Of a stretch of 36,886 nucleotides of DNA, positions 25,591 to 33,690 are shown piece after piece. This DNA comes from Clostridiales bacterium. GTDB taxonomy: Bacteria > Bacillota > Clostridia > Saccharofermentanales > Saccharofermentanaceae. The DNA lies in NCBI GenBank assembly GCA_017428155.1, contig JAFRRJ010000021.1:1-36886 (forward strand), read 5' to 3'. The translations under genes and the position numbers were made by a program. How positions within the stretch are numbered: position 1 is the first letter of the stretch; each line of letters begins with the position of its first letter. The notes beneath the pieces were generated by a model. The model saw only the letters and a list, made by a program, of their open reading frames with translations. It was not told the origin of the DNA and did not search any database.

Positions 25591-25776
25591 ATGGCACATC
25601 CGAAGCGTAAATGGTCGAAGGCAAGGACTGCACGTCACAGAAGCGCATGGAAACTTAACATGCCGGGTCTCGTTGAATGTCCCCAGTGTCATGCTAAGAT
25701 GCTTCGCCGCACGGTCTGCAAGAACTGCGGTTACCTGGATGGAAAACAGGTTATCAAAGTCGGCGACGAGATTTGA
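25591..25776 (+). CDS. rpmF: 50S ribosomal protein L32
   Basis: A 61-residue large-subunit ribosomal protein. The N-terminus MAHPKRKWSKARTARHRSAW is the standard L32 start. It is the zinc-ribbon version, with Cys30/Cys33 (CPQC) and Cys43/Cys46 (CKNC). SD GAGGTGA lies six bases before the ATG. It has its own promoter and terminator, so it is a near-monocistronic unit between the murI-DUF1934 pair and der. Confidence 0.96.
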   Translation: MAHPKRKWSKARTARHRSAWKLNMPGLVECPQCHAKMLRRTVCKNCGYLDGKQVIKVGDEI

Positions 25777-25801
25777 TGTAATAAAGAAGTATTGAGTTAA
25801 C

Positions 25802-25832
25802 GAGGCGGTGTTTGGAAATAAGGCACTGCCTC
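25802..25832 (+). terminator. rpmF terminator
   Basis: GAGGCGGTG (25802-25810) pairs with CACTGCCTC (25824-25832), 9 bp with one G-T pair, followed by TTATTTTTG. No new promoter is clear before der 30 bp later, so read-through may supply der. Confidence 0.7.
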
Positions 25833-25861
25833 TTATTTTTGCAAAAGGAAGGATTTAAGGC

Positions 25862-27193
25862 ATGAGTAAACCGGTTGTCGCAATAGTGGGAAGGCCTAAT
25901 GTAGGCAAGTCCTCGCTGTTCAACACGATTTACGGAGAGAGGATCTCCATTGTCCATGACACCCCCGGTGTCACGAGAGACCGTATCTATGCCGAGACTT
26001 CATGGAGCGGAAGAGACTTTATAATGATCGATACGGGCGGTATTGAGCCCGATACAGGTGATGACATTATCCTGCAGCAGATGCGCATCCAGGCTGAGAT
26101 CGCGATCGAGACTGCCGATGTCATCCTGTTTATGTGTGACCTTAAGAGCGGACTTACCGCTGCAGACGAGGAGATCGCCGTCATGCTCAGGAAAGCAGGG
26201 CGTCCCGTTGTCGTCTGTGTTAATAAGTCCGACTATGTAGGCGATCCTCCGCCGGAATTCTATGAGTTCTACAATCTTGGGCTTGAGGATGTCTGCGCGA
26301 TCTCGGCAGCACACAAGTTAGGTCTTGGCGAGATGCTCGATATGATCATTTCAAAGTTCCCGCCTGCAGACGAGGATGAAGGCAAGGATGATACCATCAG
26401 AGTCGCCATAATCGGCCGTCCTAACGCCGGCAAGTCCTCTCTGTCCAACAGGCTCGCAGGTGCCGAGAGATCTATCGTATCCGATATCGCGGGCACCACA
26501 AGAGATACTATAGACTCACTGATCGAGAATGATTACGGGTCATTTACGATCGTAGATACTGCCGGAATGCGTAAAAAGGGCAAGATCGAAGATGTCATCG
26601 AGCGTTATTCGATGGTCAGGGCTCTTGCTGCGGTCGACAGGGCTGATGTCTGCGTTATCCTGGTCGATGCCGAAGCAGGCGTTACCGAGCAGGACGCAAG
26701 GATCGCGGGCCTCGCGCACGATAACGGAAAGGCTTCCGTGATCGTTATCAACAAATGGGATCTTATAGAGAAAGAGACAGGCACGCTGGAAGAGATGACA
26801 AAGATCGTAAAGCAGCGCCTTCCTTTCATGGATTACGCTCCGGTGCTCTTTATCTCAGCTAAGACGGGACAGCGCGTTGACAAGCTTTTCGCGCTCATAA
26901 AGACAGTATATGAGAATTCGAAGAAGCGTTTAACGACAAGCGTTCTAAACAAGATGATCTCCGAGGCTGTTACACAGGTCCCCACACCGCAGGACAAGGG
27001 CAGGCACTTAAAGATCTATTACGGCACACAGGTTTCCGTGCAGCCTCCTACATTTGCGCTCTTTGTCAACGACAAGGAACTGTCGCATTTCTCTTATGAG
27101 CGCTATCTCGAGAACCAGCTCCGCCGCAACTTCGGATTCGAAGGCGTCCCGCTGCGTCTCCTTTTGCGTAATAAGAATGGCGAAGAAGACTGA
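25862..27193 (+). CDS. der: ribosome-assembly GTPase Der (EngA)
   Basis: A 443-residue GTPase with two tandem G domains, needed for 50S subunit maturation. Domain 1 has GRPNVGKSSLFN (residues 10-21), DTGGI and NKSD. Domain 2 has GRPNAGKSSLSNRLAG, DTAGMRKKGKI and NKWD. The C-terminal KH-like domain (ISEAVTQVPTPQDKGRHLKI to RRNFGFEGVPLRLLLRNKN) is complete. Length is standard. SD is AAGGAAGGA. Confidence 0.97.
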   Translation: MSKPVVAIVGRPNVGKSSLFNTIYGERISIVHDTPGVTRDRIYAETSWSGRDFIMIDTGGIEPDTGDDIILQQMRIQAEIAIETADVILFMCDLKSGLTAADEEIAVMLRKAGRPVVVCVNKSDYVGDPPPEFYEFYNLGLEDVCAISAAHKLGLGEMLDMIISKFPPADEDEGKDDTIRVAIIGRPNAGKSSLSNRLAGAERSIVSDIAGTTRDTIDSLIENDYGSFTIVDTAGMRKKGKIEDVIERYSMVRALAAVDRADVCVILVDAEAGVTEQDARIAGLAHDNGKASVIVINKWDLIEKETGTLEEMTKIVKQRLPFMDYAPVLFISAKTGQRVDKLFALIKTVYENSKKRLTTSVLNKMISEAVTQVPTPQDKGRHLKIYYGTQVSVQPPTFALFVNDKELSHFSYERYLENQLRRNFGFEGVPLRLLLRNKNGEED

Positions 27194-27210
27194 TATTTTG
27201 TGAAATATCA
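27191..27210 (+). other. 8-bp hairpin at the der stop codon
   Basis: TGATATTT (27191-27198) pairs with AAATATCA (27203-27210) with a TGTG loop. The stem includes the der stop codon. It is too A/T-rich and lacks a T-run, so it is more likely an mRNA 3'-end structure or a dyad site than a terminator. The rest of the 27211-27321 leader of typA holds no promoter I trust. Confidence 0.35.
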
Positions 27211-27321
27211 CAGTGCCAATTCCTGACGTTTCAGTAGCAAAATATTACTCGGTTTAATTTATAAATATCTAGAAGCATCGGCTTGGGGTTTTGCCCGATC
27301 TATTTTACGGAGAATTCTTTT

Positions 27322-29172
27322 ATGGCAGTTACAACTATCGAGAACTTGAGAAACATCGCAATCATCGCTCACGTCGACCACGGCAAGACAACGATCGTAG
27401 ACTCAATGCTTAAGCAGGCAGGCGTTTACCGTGAGAACGAGGCAGTCGTTGAGCAGGTAATGGATTCCAACGATCTTGAGCGTGAGAGAGGCATTACGAT
27501 CCTCGCTAAGAATACGGCTATCGACTACAAGGGCATCCGCATCAACGTAGTTGACACTCCCGGCCACGCTGACTTCGGCGGTGAGGTTGAGCGTGTACTT
27601 AAGATGGTTGACTCCGTTCTTCTCGTAGTTGATGCTTTTGACGGTCCTATGCCGCAGACACGATTCGTGCTCCATAAGGCACTTGAATTAGGCCTTAAGC
27701 CTATCGTCTGCATCAACAAGATCGACCGTCCTGACGCAAGACCTCTCGAAGTAGTTGACATGGTCCTTGATCTCTTCATCGAGCTCGGCGCAGATGACGA
27801 CCAGCTTGAATTCCCCGTTGTATACACATCCGGCAAGACATGCATTGCCACACTTGATCTCAAGGAATATGAGGAAGGCAAGCAGCTTGACTTCACTCCT
27901 CTCCTTGACACGGTTGTTAAGTACACACCCTGCCCTGCAGGCGATCCTGAGGGCCCTATGCAGCTTCTCGTATCCAATATCGATTCAGACCCTTATATCG
28001 GAAGGATCGGCGTAGGAAGAGTCGAGAGAGGCACGATCAAGCAGGGCGAGAATGTTGCCCTCATGACATTTGGCGAAGACGGCAAGAGAAATGCAAGAGT
28101 CGTTAAGCTTATGAGATTCCATAACCTTGGACGTGAGGAAGTCTCATCCGCATCCATCGGTGAGATCGTCTGCGTTGCAGGTATCGCTGACATCAACATC
28201 GGTGATACGCTCTGCGATCCCAATAATCCCGAACCGCTCCCGTTCGTAAAGATCGACGAGCCTACTATCGCCATGACATTCTCTGTCAATGACAGCCCTT
28301 TCGCAGGCCAGGAAGGCAAGTTCGTAACATCACGTCACTTAAGAGAAAGACTTTTCAAGGAGATCGAGACAAACGTTTCCATGAGAGTCGAAGAGACAGA
28401 TACAACAGAGGCGTTCATCGTAAAGGGAAGAGGAGAGCTCCATCTCTCAGTCCTTATCGAGACTATGCGCCGTGAAGGATATGAATTCCAGGTAAGCAAG
28501 CCGAAGGTCATCATGAAGGAGATCGACGGCGTTCTCTCAGAACCTGTTGAAGAACTCGTTATTGACGTTCCCGAAGACTTCGTCGGACCTGTTATGGAGA
28601 AGATCGGAAAGCGTAAGGGAGAGCTCCTCAATATGCTTCCTCCGACCAAGGGATATACACGTCTGGAGTTCAAGATCCCGTCCAGAGGACTCCTCGGATA
28701 CCGTACCGAGTTTTTGACCGACACTAAGGGCAATGGTATAATGAACAGCGTTATCTCGGGCTTTGAACCCTTCGCAGGAGACATCGAGACCAGAGGTCAG
28801 GGCGTGCTCGTGGCGTTCGAGACAGGTACCGCTGTAACCTACGGATTGTACAATGCCCAGGATAGAGGTGCACTCTTCATCGGAGCAGGCACGCCGGTAT
28901 ACGAAGGCATGATCGTAGGTGTAAATCCTAAGCCTGATGATATTACCGTTAATGTCTGCAAGAAGAAGCATGTAACCAACATGCGTTCTGCAGGAGCAGA
29001 TGACGCAATGCGTCTTACACCGCCCCTGTCATTCTCCCTTGAGCAGTGCCTCGAATTCGTCGAAGATGATGAACTTTGCGAGGTAACTCCCCAGAGCATC
29101 AGACTTCGCAAGAAGATACTTAATAACGACTTGCGTGCCAAGACTCTTGCTAAGCAGAAGAAGGACGCTTGA
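27322..29172 (+). CDS. typA: translational GTPase TypA/BipA
   Basis: A 616-residue EF-G-like GTPase that binds ribosomes and helps 50S assembly and stress or cold adaptation. It starts [20 protein letters not shown], with the P-loop AHVDHGKTT (16-24), then [29 protein letters not shown] and [10 protein letters not shown]. The C-terminal BipA-specific domain is present ([36 protein letters not shown]). The frame is open to a TTG at 27283, but SD ACGGAG and the family N-terminus support the ATG at 27322. mltG follows 34 bp later. Confidence 0.97.
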   Translation: MAVTTIENLRNIAIIAHVDHGKTTIVDSMLKQAGVYRENEAVVEQVMDSNDLERERGITILAKNTAIDYKGIRINVVDTPGHADFGGEVERVLKMVDSVLLVVDAFDGPMPQTRFVLHKALELGLKPIVCINKIDRPDARPLEVVDMVLDLFIELGADDDQLEFPVVYTSGKTCIATLDLKEYEEGKQLDFTPLLDTVVKYTPCPAGDPEGPMQLLVSNIDSDPYIGRIGVGRVERGTIKQGENVALMTFGEDGKRNARVVKLMRFHNLGREEVSSASIGEIVCVAGIADINIGDTLCDPNNPEPLPFVKIDEPTIAMTFSVNDSPFAGQEGKFVTSRHLRERLFKEIETNVSMRVEETDTTEAFIVKGRGELHLSVLIETMRREGYEFQVSKPKVIMKEIDGVLSEPVEELVIDVPEDFVGPVMEKIGKRKGELLNMLPPTKGYTRLEFKIPSRGLLGYRTEFLTDTKGNGIMNSVISGFEPFAGDIETRGQGVLVAFETGTAVTYGLYNAQDRGALFIGAGTPVYEGMIVGVNPKPDDITVNVCKKKHVTNMRSAGADDAMRLTPPLSFSLEQCLEFVEDDELCEVTPQSIRLRKKILNNDLRAKTLAKQKKDA

Positions 29173-29206
29173 TCTTAAAACTAAACTTTGGGGGTGCTTT
29201 TAACTG

Positions 29207-30439
29207 ATGTTGTCTAACAAAGTCAGAGTCGCTCTCAGGATATTGATCATCATTGCATTGTTATTCGGTTTTGCGGTAGCCGGTGTTTACATCGGCTATA
29301 ACTATGTCATCTCTCAGGATAAGAGATTCAATACATTGAAGCAGGATATCGAAGACGGCAAATATGACGTCAAGGCCGATACCGAAGGTGCCGTTACCAT
29401 TGTTGTAAAGAGCGGTGATTCCACATCTGATATTGCTGAGAAATTGTACGATCAGGGACTTATTACCAATAAGTTCCTGTTCTCGATCATCAGTAAACTT
29501 AACGGATTTGACGGTGCCTATGTAGCAGGAACCCATTATCTGCTCAAAGGTTATTCATACGATGAGATCATGTATTTTCTTACCCTTGAGCCTGCGGCTG
29601 TCAAGGTAACAATTCCTGAGGGTTCCACTTACTATGAGATCAAAAAGATCCTGCACGATGCGGGTCTCAGTTTTGATGACGAGGAATTTGACAAGTGCAT
29701 GAATTCTCCGAATCTCTTTGTCGACTATGAATTCGTATCACAGATCGAGATCAAGGACGGAAGAGACTTTATCCTCTCAGGATATCTCTATCCGGATACG
29801 TATTATTTCGATGTCAACGCAAGCCCTGAGTCCATCATCAGAAGGTTCTTAAACAACATGCGCAATAAGCTCTACGACGAGTATTATGCCAGAGCCAAGA
29901 AGCTCGGTATGACGATGGATGAGGTTATTACACTTGCTTCCGTCATCCAGATGGAGACAGGTAAGCCTCTGGACATGCTGTATGTTTCCGCAGTATTCCA
30001 CAACAGACTTAAGTCTGACGATGAGTCAATGAGATATCTCGGTTCATCTGCGACGATCAACTACCTTATTGAGATCAACGGCGGCAGGTCTTCTATCCTG
30101 CATACAGACAGCCAGCTTTCCATCGAGAGCCCTTATAACACATATACGCATCAGGGGCTTCCGCCGGGACCTATCTGCATGCCGGGAAGTGATGCCATTT
30201 CCGCTGCTCTGTATCCCGAGCCGAACTGCAACTACCTGTATTTCTGCGCTACGGGCGAGGACGGCAATACGGCATTTGCAACGAATCTCTCAGATCACGA
30301 GGCAAATATCGAGAAGTACAGGGAGAACTGGATCAAGGCTGACGAGGCTGCTAACTCTACGCCTACACCGACGCCTGTTGATTCCACCGAGCCTGCTGAG
30401 ACCACGGATAACGGTCTGGTTATAATTCCGGATACTTAA
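29207..30439 (+). CDS. mltG: endolytic transglycosylase MltG (YceG family)
   Basis: A 410-residue membrane-anchored lytic transglycosylase that cuts nascent glycan strands and sets their length. It has one N-terminal membrane segment (about residues 11-31), a LysM-like subdomain (VVKSGDSTSDIAEKLYDQGL) and the YceG domain. The active-site block is TLASVIQMETG; Glu250 is the conserved acid, and the position two before it is Gln248. The block YNTYTHQGLPPGPICMPG is also diagnostic. The C-terminus has an unusual TPTPTPVDSTEP tail. SD is a GGGGGTG run. In Bacillus the mltG homologue yrrL lies near the U32 genes yrrN/yrrO, and the same neighbourhood is seen here. Confidence 0.93.
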   Translation: MLSNKVRVALRILIIIALLFGFAVAGVYIGYNYVISQDKRFNTLKQDIEDGKYDVKADTEGAVTIVVKSGDSTSDIAEKLYDQGLITNKFLFSIISKLNGFDGAYVAGTHYLLKGYSYDEIMYFLTLEPAAVKVTIPEGSTYYEIKKILHDAGLSFDDEEFDKCMNSPNLFVDYEFVSQIEIKDGRDFILSGYLYPDTYYFDVNASPESIIRRFLNNMRNKLYDEYYARAKKLGMTMDEVITLASVIQMETGKPLDMLYVSAVFHNRLKSDDESMRYLGSSATINYLIEINGGRSSILHTDSQLSIESPYNTYTHQGLPPGPICMPGSDAISAALYPEPNCNYLYFCATGEDGNTAFATNLSDHEANIEKYRENWIKADEAANSTPTPTPVDSTEPAETTDNGLVIIPDT

Positions 30440-30468
30440 GACGTTTGTGCTTTTAATTGAGGAGCATT

Positions 30469-31758
30469 ATGGGGTACGACCGATCAAGATATGAGATATT
30501 AAGTCCTGCCGGCAATCCGGATAAACTCCGTGCCGCAGTGCAGTACGGTGCAGATGCCGTCTATCTTTCCGGTCAAAGTTACGGCCTGCGCGCTTTTTCC
30601 GATAACTTCAACGAGGAAGAGATGAAGGCCGGGATCGCCTATGCCCACGACCATGGCGTCAAATGCTATGTAACACTGAACGTAATGCCGACAGAAGAAG
30701 ATCTGGGCGGCCTGGAGCACGCGATAAAATTCGTCGGTCTTGAGAGCGGCGCTGACGCAGTGCTGATCTCCGATCCCGGTGTATTCACGATGGCTCGCAC
30801 TTTATGTCCGGATCTCGAGATCCATATCTCAACACAGGCAAGCGTCACAAACAGCGCTGCCTGCAATTTCTGGGCTTCCCAGGGCGCGAAAAGAATAGTC
30901 CTCGCACGCGAGGTCTCCCTTGACCAGATCAGGAAAATCCGCGCCGCGATCCCTTCTGACGTCGAACTCGAGTGCTTTATTCACGGCGCAATGTGCGTCT
31001 CATATTCCGGCAGATGCCTTTTGTCCAATTACTTTACCGGCAGAAGATCAAATGGCGGCGCATGTGCGCAGCCCTGCAGATGGGGTTATTACGTTGTTGA
31101 GGAAAAGCGTCCCGACATCCCGCTGCCTGTCGAAGAGGACCGCCGCGGCACATATATTTTCGGAAGCCGCGATATCTGCATGATCGACCACATTCCCGAA
31201 CTCGTTGATGCCGGCATTAATTCCTTCAAGATCGAAGGAAGGATCAAGGGTGCCTATTATGCTGCTGCTGTTACAAAGGTCTACAGGGAAGCAGTCGATC
31301 TTTACTGCAGGGATCCGGAAAACTATAAAGTCGATCCGCGCTGGAAAGTTATACTCGATAAAGTCGTACACAGAGACTATGACACCGGATTCTTTTTTGA
31401 CAGTCCTACCGATGATGCCAAGATAGATCCCGACAAGTCGTATAACAAACCCGCCTTCGTTGTCGGGGTTACTGAAGGATTTGATCCTGAGAGCGGACTT
31501 TGCATTGTCACACAGAAGAACAAGCTTTATAAGGGTGACACTTTGAACGTGCTCATGCCTGAGGGATACATGGCTCCGGTTGTAGTATCCGGGCTTTACG
31601 ACGCTAAGATGAATCCGGTTGAAGACTGCCCTCATCCTGAGATGAAGTTCTATATGAAGGCCGTATCTTCCGCTGACGGCTCTGCAGTCGAGCTGCCGCC
31701 CATGACCTTCCTTTCGCGTGACGGTGACAAGGACTTCGGTATTCCTGCCCCCAATTAA
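30469..31758 (+). CDS. U32-family protein, TrhP-like tRNA hydroxylation factor
   Basis: A 429-residue member of peptidase family U32. The signature ECFIHGAMCVSYSGRC runs from residue 168, and GACAQPCRWGYYV and NSFKIEGRIKGAYYAAAV are also typical. Members of this type (TrhP; YrrN/YrrO in Bacillus) are required for 5-hydroxyuridine formation at the tRNA wobble position; they were formerly annotated as collagenase-like proteases. The four cysteines around the signature probably bind an iron-sulfur cluster. ATG 30469 has SD GAGGAG; the frame is open four codons further upstream to a TTG inside the SD. It is co-transcribed with mltG (29-bp gap). Confidence 0.9.
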   Translation: MGYDRSRYEILSPAGNPDKLRAAVQYGADAVYLSGQSYGLRAFSDNFNEEEMKAGIAYAHDHGVKCYVTLNVMPTEEDLGGLEHAIKFVGLESGADAVLISDPGVFTMARTLCPDLEIHISTQASVTNSAACNFWASQGAKRIVLAREVSLDQIRKIRAAIPSDVELECFIHGAMCVSYSGRCLLSNYFTGRRSNGGACAQPCRWGYYVVEEKRPDIPLPVEEDRRGTYIFGSRDICMIDHIPELVDAGINSFKIEGRIKGAYYAAAVTKVYREAVDLYCRDPENYKVDPRWKVILDKVVHRDYDTGFFFDSPTDDAKIDPDKSYNKPAFVVGVTEGFDPESGLCIVTQKNKLYKGDTLNVLMPEGYMAPVVVSGLYDAKMNPVEDCPHPEMKFYMKAVSSADGSAVELPPMTFLSRDGDKDFGIPAPN

Positions 31759-31849
31759 TCCTTTTTTCTGCTGTATTTGCTTTAGGCTATTTTGCCATTC
31801 TCATGTCAGAAAACGTTAATTATTTTGTAACACATTGTGACATTGGTTG

Positions 31850-31858
31850 TGCTATATT
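31850..31858 (+). promoter_or_regulatory. extended -10 promoter of the small ORF unit
   Basis: TGC-TATATT at 31850-31858. Upstream lie three spaced TTGT-type elements (31825, 31835, 31847), none at perfect -35 spacing. The first part of the gene-free stretch (31759-31824) holds nothing I can support. Confidence 0.5.
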
Positions 31859-31897
31859 TAAGCCATCAGATAAAAGACGAACGGAATAGTTAGAAGG

Positions 31898-31950
31898 AGG
31901 TGAGACCAATGGGAAGTGAAGCACAAACAAGCAGACGATTGGTCTTGCTT
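31898..31950 (+). promoter_or_regulatory. hairpin hiding the SD end and start codon of the small ORF
   Basis: AGGTGAGACCAAT (31898-31910) pairs with ATTGGTCTTGCTT (31938-31950): 13 bp, three of them G-T pairs. The stem takes in the end of the ribosome binding site and the A and T of the ATG. CCTCC at 31964-31968 could alternatively pair with GGAGG at 31896-31900. TTGATTCAA (31949-31957) can also pair with TTGAATCAA (32009-32017), which would compete with the end of the first stem. This looks like a switchable translational leader. Confidence 0.45.
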
Positions 31951-31974
31951 GATTCAACAGTTTCCTCCATGTAA
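31909..31974 (+). CDS. 21-residue small ORF with the strongest ribosome site in the window
   Basis: A 21-codon ORF starting MGSEAQTSRRLVLL and ending STVSSM. The SD GAAGGAGGTGAG is nearly a full match to the 16S rRNA tail, seven or so bases before the ATG. The peptide has no signal sequence or membrane segment. It sits in its own unit, from the extended -10 at 31850 to the terminator at 32070-32099, with no other gene inside. It may be a leader peptide, a small functional protein, or the coding part of a dual-function RNA. I do not recognise the sequence. Confidence 0.5.
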   Translation: MGSEAQTSRRLVLLDSTVSSM

Positions 31975-32069
31975 GTAATTAAACTTAAATTTGAGTTTCT
32001 CTCAAGATTTGAATCAACAGATCAGTCGTACGCTAACTACATCTGAATATCATGTAACAGTAAGTCCTG

Positions 32070-32099
32070 ACTCCCGCATTGATCAGCGGGAGTTTTTTT
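32070..32099 (+). terminator. terminator of the small ORF transcript
   Basis: ACTCCCGC (32070-32077) pairs with GCGGGAGT (32086-32093), 8 perfect base pairs with loop ATTGATCA, followed directly by seven T. This is the cleanest Rho-independent terminator in the window. The transcript from about 31865 would be some 235 bases long. Confidence 0.9.
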
Positions 32100-32264
32100 G
32101 TGGTGATTTTCTGTAGGCGGGAGGCTGGATCGCTGAAGTCTGAAGGATGTAAATCCGGCGGGTTGATTTGTGTGGTCGGAAGCCCCAGCGAGTCCCAAAT
32201 AGCAGAAGGCCGGGATATCAGATCGGTCAGTATCTCAAAACAGGCCTCGTTCCCGCCCATTCCA

Positions 32265-32282
32265 TTTTCGAGCGCTCGAAAA
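32265..32282. promoter_or_regulatory. perfect 18-bp palindrome upstream of blaI
   Basis: TTTTCGAGCGCTCGAAAA is a perfect self-complementary palindrome with no spacer, 57 bp before the blaI -35. As DNA it could bind a dimeric regulator. The rest of 32100-32338 contains only overlapping ORFs on both strands without an SD, which I do not call, and a distant 7-bp inverted repeat GGCGGGA/TCCCGCC. Confidence 0.5.
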
Positions 32283-32338
32283 AACAAAACGCAAGTATAT
32301 ATGCTAAAACGTGAAACCGGGGCAAAATACATTTCCTC

Positions 32339-32383
32339 TTGACACTTCCAGACTATCGCAGTAGTATGGACTATAGGAATAGT
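32339..32383 (+). promoter_or_regulatory. blaI operon promoter with two ACTAT-type operator dyads
   Basis: TTGACA (32339-32344), 17 bp, TAGTAT (32362-32367): a near-consensus promoter. Two 14-bp dyads overlay it: ACTATCGCAGTAGT (32352-32365) on the spacer and -10, and ACTATAGGAATAGT (32370-32383) on the start site. Their centres are 18 bp apart. The outer arms CCAGACTAT (32348-32356) and ATAGTCTGG (32379-32387) form a perfect 9-bp inverted repeat. The layout fits autorepression by the encoded BlaI-type repressor. Confidence 0.75.
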
Positions 32384-32397
32384 CTGGAGGACTTAAC

Positions 32398-32754
32398 ATG
32401 AGTGAAAAACTGTTTGACAGTGAAGCAAAAGTCATGGAGATCATTTGGGAAAAGGGGCCGCTTTCCGCAAAAGAGATCAGCCTGATCGCTTCTGATTCGA
32501 TCGGGTGGAATAAGAACACGACTTATACGGTCATTAAGAAGCTTGAAGCAAAGGGCTTTATCAGACGTGATGAACCCGGATTTATCTGCACACCGCTGGT
32601 AACGAAGGAGCAGATGCAGAAGCAGGAGACCGAATCGCTGATAAACAAGTTTTACGGCGGTTCCAAGAGGGCATTGTTCTCGGCGCTGCTCGACAAAGAG
32701 GATCTGACTGATGAGCAGGTTGAAGAACTTCAGAGACTGATCGATAAATGGTGA
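32398..32754 (+). CDS. blaI: BlaI/MecI/CopY-family transcriptional repressor
   Basis: A 118-residue winged-helix repressor. The N-terminal DNA-binding domain runs LFDSEAKVMEIIWEKGPLSA to WNKNTTYTVIKKLEAKGFIR, the typical BlaI recognition region. The C-terminal helices (ESLINKFYGGSKRALFSALL, LTDEQVEELQRLIDKW) are the dimerisation part. In BlaI/MecI systems the partner membrane protease triggers cleavage of the repressor. The candidate operators lie directly upstream. SD TGGAGG precedes the ATG. The symbol marks the family; there is no beta-lactamase nearby. Confidence 0.9.
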   Translation: MSEKLFDSEAKVMEIIWEKGPLSAKEISLIASDSIGWNKNTTYTVIKKLEAKGFIRRDEPGFICTPLVTKEQMQKQETESLINKFYGGSKRALFSALLDKEDLTDEQVEELQRLIDKW

Positions 32755-32760
32755 GATAAG

Positions 32761-33675
32761 ATGCTGGGAGAGGTTTGCTACTGGATCTTTAATATGAGCA
32801 TTACCGCCTCTGTGATGGGGCTGATCGTTATGCTTGTTAGAAAGATCAGGGCTATACCGCGCAGGGTGGCTGTATTTTTGTGGCTGATTCCGTTCATACG
32901 CATGACTGTTCCTTTTGGACTGAACAGCCCTTACAGCCTGATGTCGCTGATATCAAAGCTTACCACGAGAACGGTTACCGTTTATCAGCCTTCAGAGGAA
33001 CTCGCATTCTCCTATACCAATTCGATAATGGCGGCGGAAAGCTACAGCCCGATCACCTACAAGGTCAATCTGCTGGAGAAGGTCTTCGCGGCCGCGGGTG
33101 CGGTATGGGCTGTTGTGGCGCTGGCAATCCTAATTGCACTTGCGATCATATACTCGGCGACCAAGAAGGAGATCAGGTATTCGAGGTTCCTTAAGGAGAA
33201 TATCTATCTGTCGGACAAGGTCGACAGTCCGGCGGTATACGGTATCTTCAGGCCGAGGATAATCCTGCCATCATCGTATGAGAACAGGGATAACCGCTAT
33301 GTGATAAGGCACGAGAAGACCCATGTCAGGAGACTTGATAATCTGTGGAGGATAGTGGGGTTTGCCACTGCTTCAATCCACTGGTTCAATCCGTTCGCGT
33401 GGGTATTTCTCAAGGCTTTCCTTGAAGATCTTGAGCTTGCCTGCGACGAGATGGCAGTCTCGGGATACGATGCAGAAGAGAGAAAATCATATGCAAGGAC
33501 ACTTCTTGATTGCACGAGGAGCAAGAGCCTTCTTGTGTCGCCTTTCGGCGGCGCGAAGGTCCGCACAAGGATAGAGAATGTATTGTCCTACAAACGGATG
33601 ACGGCCTTCTCAGCGGCCGGATTTGCGCTCCTCATAATGATCATAACGGTCACATTACTTACAAACGCAGCTTAG
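32761..33675 (+). CDS. blaR1: BlaR1/MecR1-type M56 membrane metalloprotease, no beta-lactam sensor domain
   Basis: A 304-residue integral-membrane protease of family M56. Membrane segments lie at about 6-26, 35-54, 107-131 and, at the end, 281-300. The zinc site is HEKTH (His184, Glu185, His188) and the third-ligand region is LELACDE (about 224-230). Classic BlaR1/MecR1 are near 600 residues because a penicillin-binding sensor domain follows the last helix. Here the protein stops at that helix, so the signal must be sensed differently. It starts six bases after blaI, giving the usual repressor-protease pair. Confidence 0.88.
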   Translation: MLGEVCYWIFNMSITASVMGLIVMLVRKIRAIPRRVAVFLWLIPFIRMTVPFGLNSPYSLMSLISKLTTRTVTVYQPSEELAFSYTNSIMAAESYSPITYKVNLLEKVFAAAGAVWAVVALAILIALAIIYSATKKEIRYSRFLKENIYLSDKVDSPAVYGIFRPRIILPSSYENRDNRYVIRHEKTHVRRLDNLWRIVGFATASIHWFNPFAWVFLKAFLEDLELACDEMAVSGYDAEERKSYARTLLDCTRSKSLLVSPFGGAKVRTRIENVLSYKRMTAFSAAGFALLIMIITVTLLTNAA

Positions 33676-33690
33676 AAAGGATAAATAATT

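Noticed and set aside
27277..27293. Riboswitch or attenuator in the typA leader
   Set aside because: Only a 5-bp stem (ATCGG/CCGAT) is present, with no conserved riboswitch core and no T-run.
32033..32332. 99-codon minus-strand ORF and an overlapping 87-codon plus-strand ORF upstream of blaI
   Set aside because: They overlap each other, lack ribosome sites, run through the terminator or palindrome, and their translations show no family features.
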